This document shows positions 6,006 to 6,383 of a stretch of DNA of 6,383 nucleotides, in pieces; the stretch's first letter is position 1, and every line of letters begins with the position of its first letter. Position numbers and translations under genes: made by a program. Source of the stretch: Candidatus Woesearchaeota archaeon (GTDB lineage: Archaea; Nanobdellota; Nanobdellia; Woesearchaeales; WALR01); contig WALR01000045.1 of the NCBI GenBank assembly GCA_015522765.1, positions 1-6,383 of the forward strand, given 5' to 3'. Under the pieces are notes generated by a model that ran no database searches, was not told the DNA's origin, and saw only the letters and a list, made by a program, of their open reading frames with translations.

Positions 6006-6383
6006 ATGAAGAGGAAGGGGCAGATATCAATGTTTGAGACAATAACGGTGCTTTTCATATTCATGGTGCTCATAGCCCTCTCAATGATATTCTACTTCAA
6101 GGCCCAGAGGAACGATGTAAAAAAGATGATTAGGGAGTCAAACAGGCTTGAATCTGTCAATATTGCGGAGCGCGCCTCCTTCCTCCCGGAGCTGAGGTGC
6201 AGCTTCTCAAACATAGCTGTGATAAACTGCATAGACCTACTTAAGGCTGAAAAATTCAATAGTCTGGCATCTGACGAACCTGAGATTTACTATGACCTAT
6301 TCAGGTTCAGCAACATAACGCTTAAGCAGGTCTACCCTGAGGAGGGAGAATGGGAGCTCTACTACAGGGCTTCAAACTACACC
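6006..6383 (+). CDS. Pilin-like protein with KGQIS-type class III signal, 3'-truncated
   Basis: The frame stays open to the right edge: 126 residues, ending on a complete codon. It starts MKRKGQISMFETITVLFIF and continues to about residue 31 as one membrane helix, followed by KAQRNDVKKMIRES. The KGQIS start closely resembles the archaeal prepilin motif cut before Q (QxSxExxxL in methanogen DUF361 pilins). The acidic residue here is at +6 rather than +5 after a cut before Q. I recall near-identical KKGQISxFETIAVL starts in DPANN proteins. The visible ectodomain has C65 and C75 (LRCSFSNIAVINCIDLL), probably a disulfide loop, and sequons at N103 and N124. It follows the previous gene by 31 bases. 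Pilin-like anchoring is well supported by the N-terminus; the exact role is unknown. Confidence 0.8.
   Translation, partial: MKRKGQISMFETITVLFIFMVLIALSMIFYFKAQRNDVKKMIRESNRLESVNIAERASFLPELRCSFSNIAVINCIDLLKAEKFNSLASDEPEIYYDLFRFSNITLKQVYPEEGEWELYYRASNYT

Noticed and set aside
5998..6009. Three-codon frame ATG-GAC-AAA-TGA overlapping the last gene's start
   Set aside because: Its start touches the GAGG motif and would leave no spacing for a ribosome; probably accidental, though reinitiation cannot be excluded.

Overview
The window looks archaeal, most likely from an uncultivated DPANN-type lineage (Woesearchaeota, Pacearchaeota, Aenigmarchaeota and similar); the phylum cannot be fixed from this stretch. 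The reasons are heavy AGG/AGA arginine and ATA isoleucine codon use, genes packed with ATGA stop/start overlaps, purine-rich Shine-Dalgarno-like motifs, short basic N-termini ending in (R/K)G before a hydrophobic helix (class III / prepilin-like signals), and secreted multi-Ig proteins with CRYS-type cysteine modules that I recall from archaeal genomes.

All five genes lie on the + strand and fill nearly the whole window. (1) 1-1532 is the 3' part of a gene for a large secreted protein of Ig-like domains, with a small Cys cluster and a distinct C-terminal domain. (2) 1529-4357 encodes a 942-residue single-pass surface protein: signal peptide, four Ig-like modules (three with one Cys pair each), one fibronectin-III-like domain, four 8-cysteine repeats, Asp-rich calcium-type loops, one membrane helix and a 128-residue highly charged cytoplasmic tail. 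(3) 4354-4914, (4) 4934-5974 and (5) 6006 to beyond the right edge encode three different proteins with a prepilin-like N-terminus, one N-terminal membrane helix and a Cys-containing ectodomain.

Gene spacing is -4, -4, +19 and +31 bases, so this reads as one operon. No RNA gene, mobile element, CRISPR array or convincing terminator is visible, and there is no non-coding stretch longer than 31 bases.

My inference is that the cassette builds a cell-surface structure: two long adhesin- or stalk-like glycoproteins made with three pilin-like subunits or assembly proteins. The cysteines of gene 2 (38, an even number) and its N-glycosylation sequons (18) are confined to the predicted outside portion, which strongly supports the topology. 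I recognise the architecture but no named gene or characterised system, so gene symbols are left empty.
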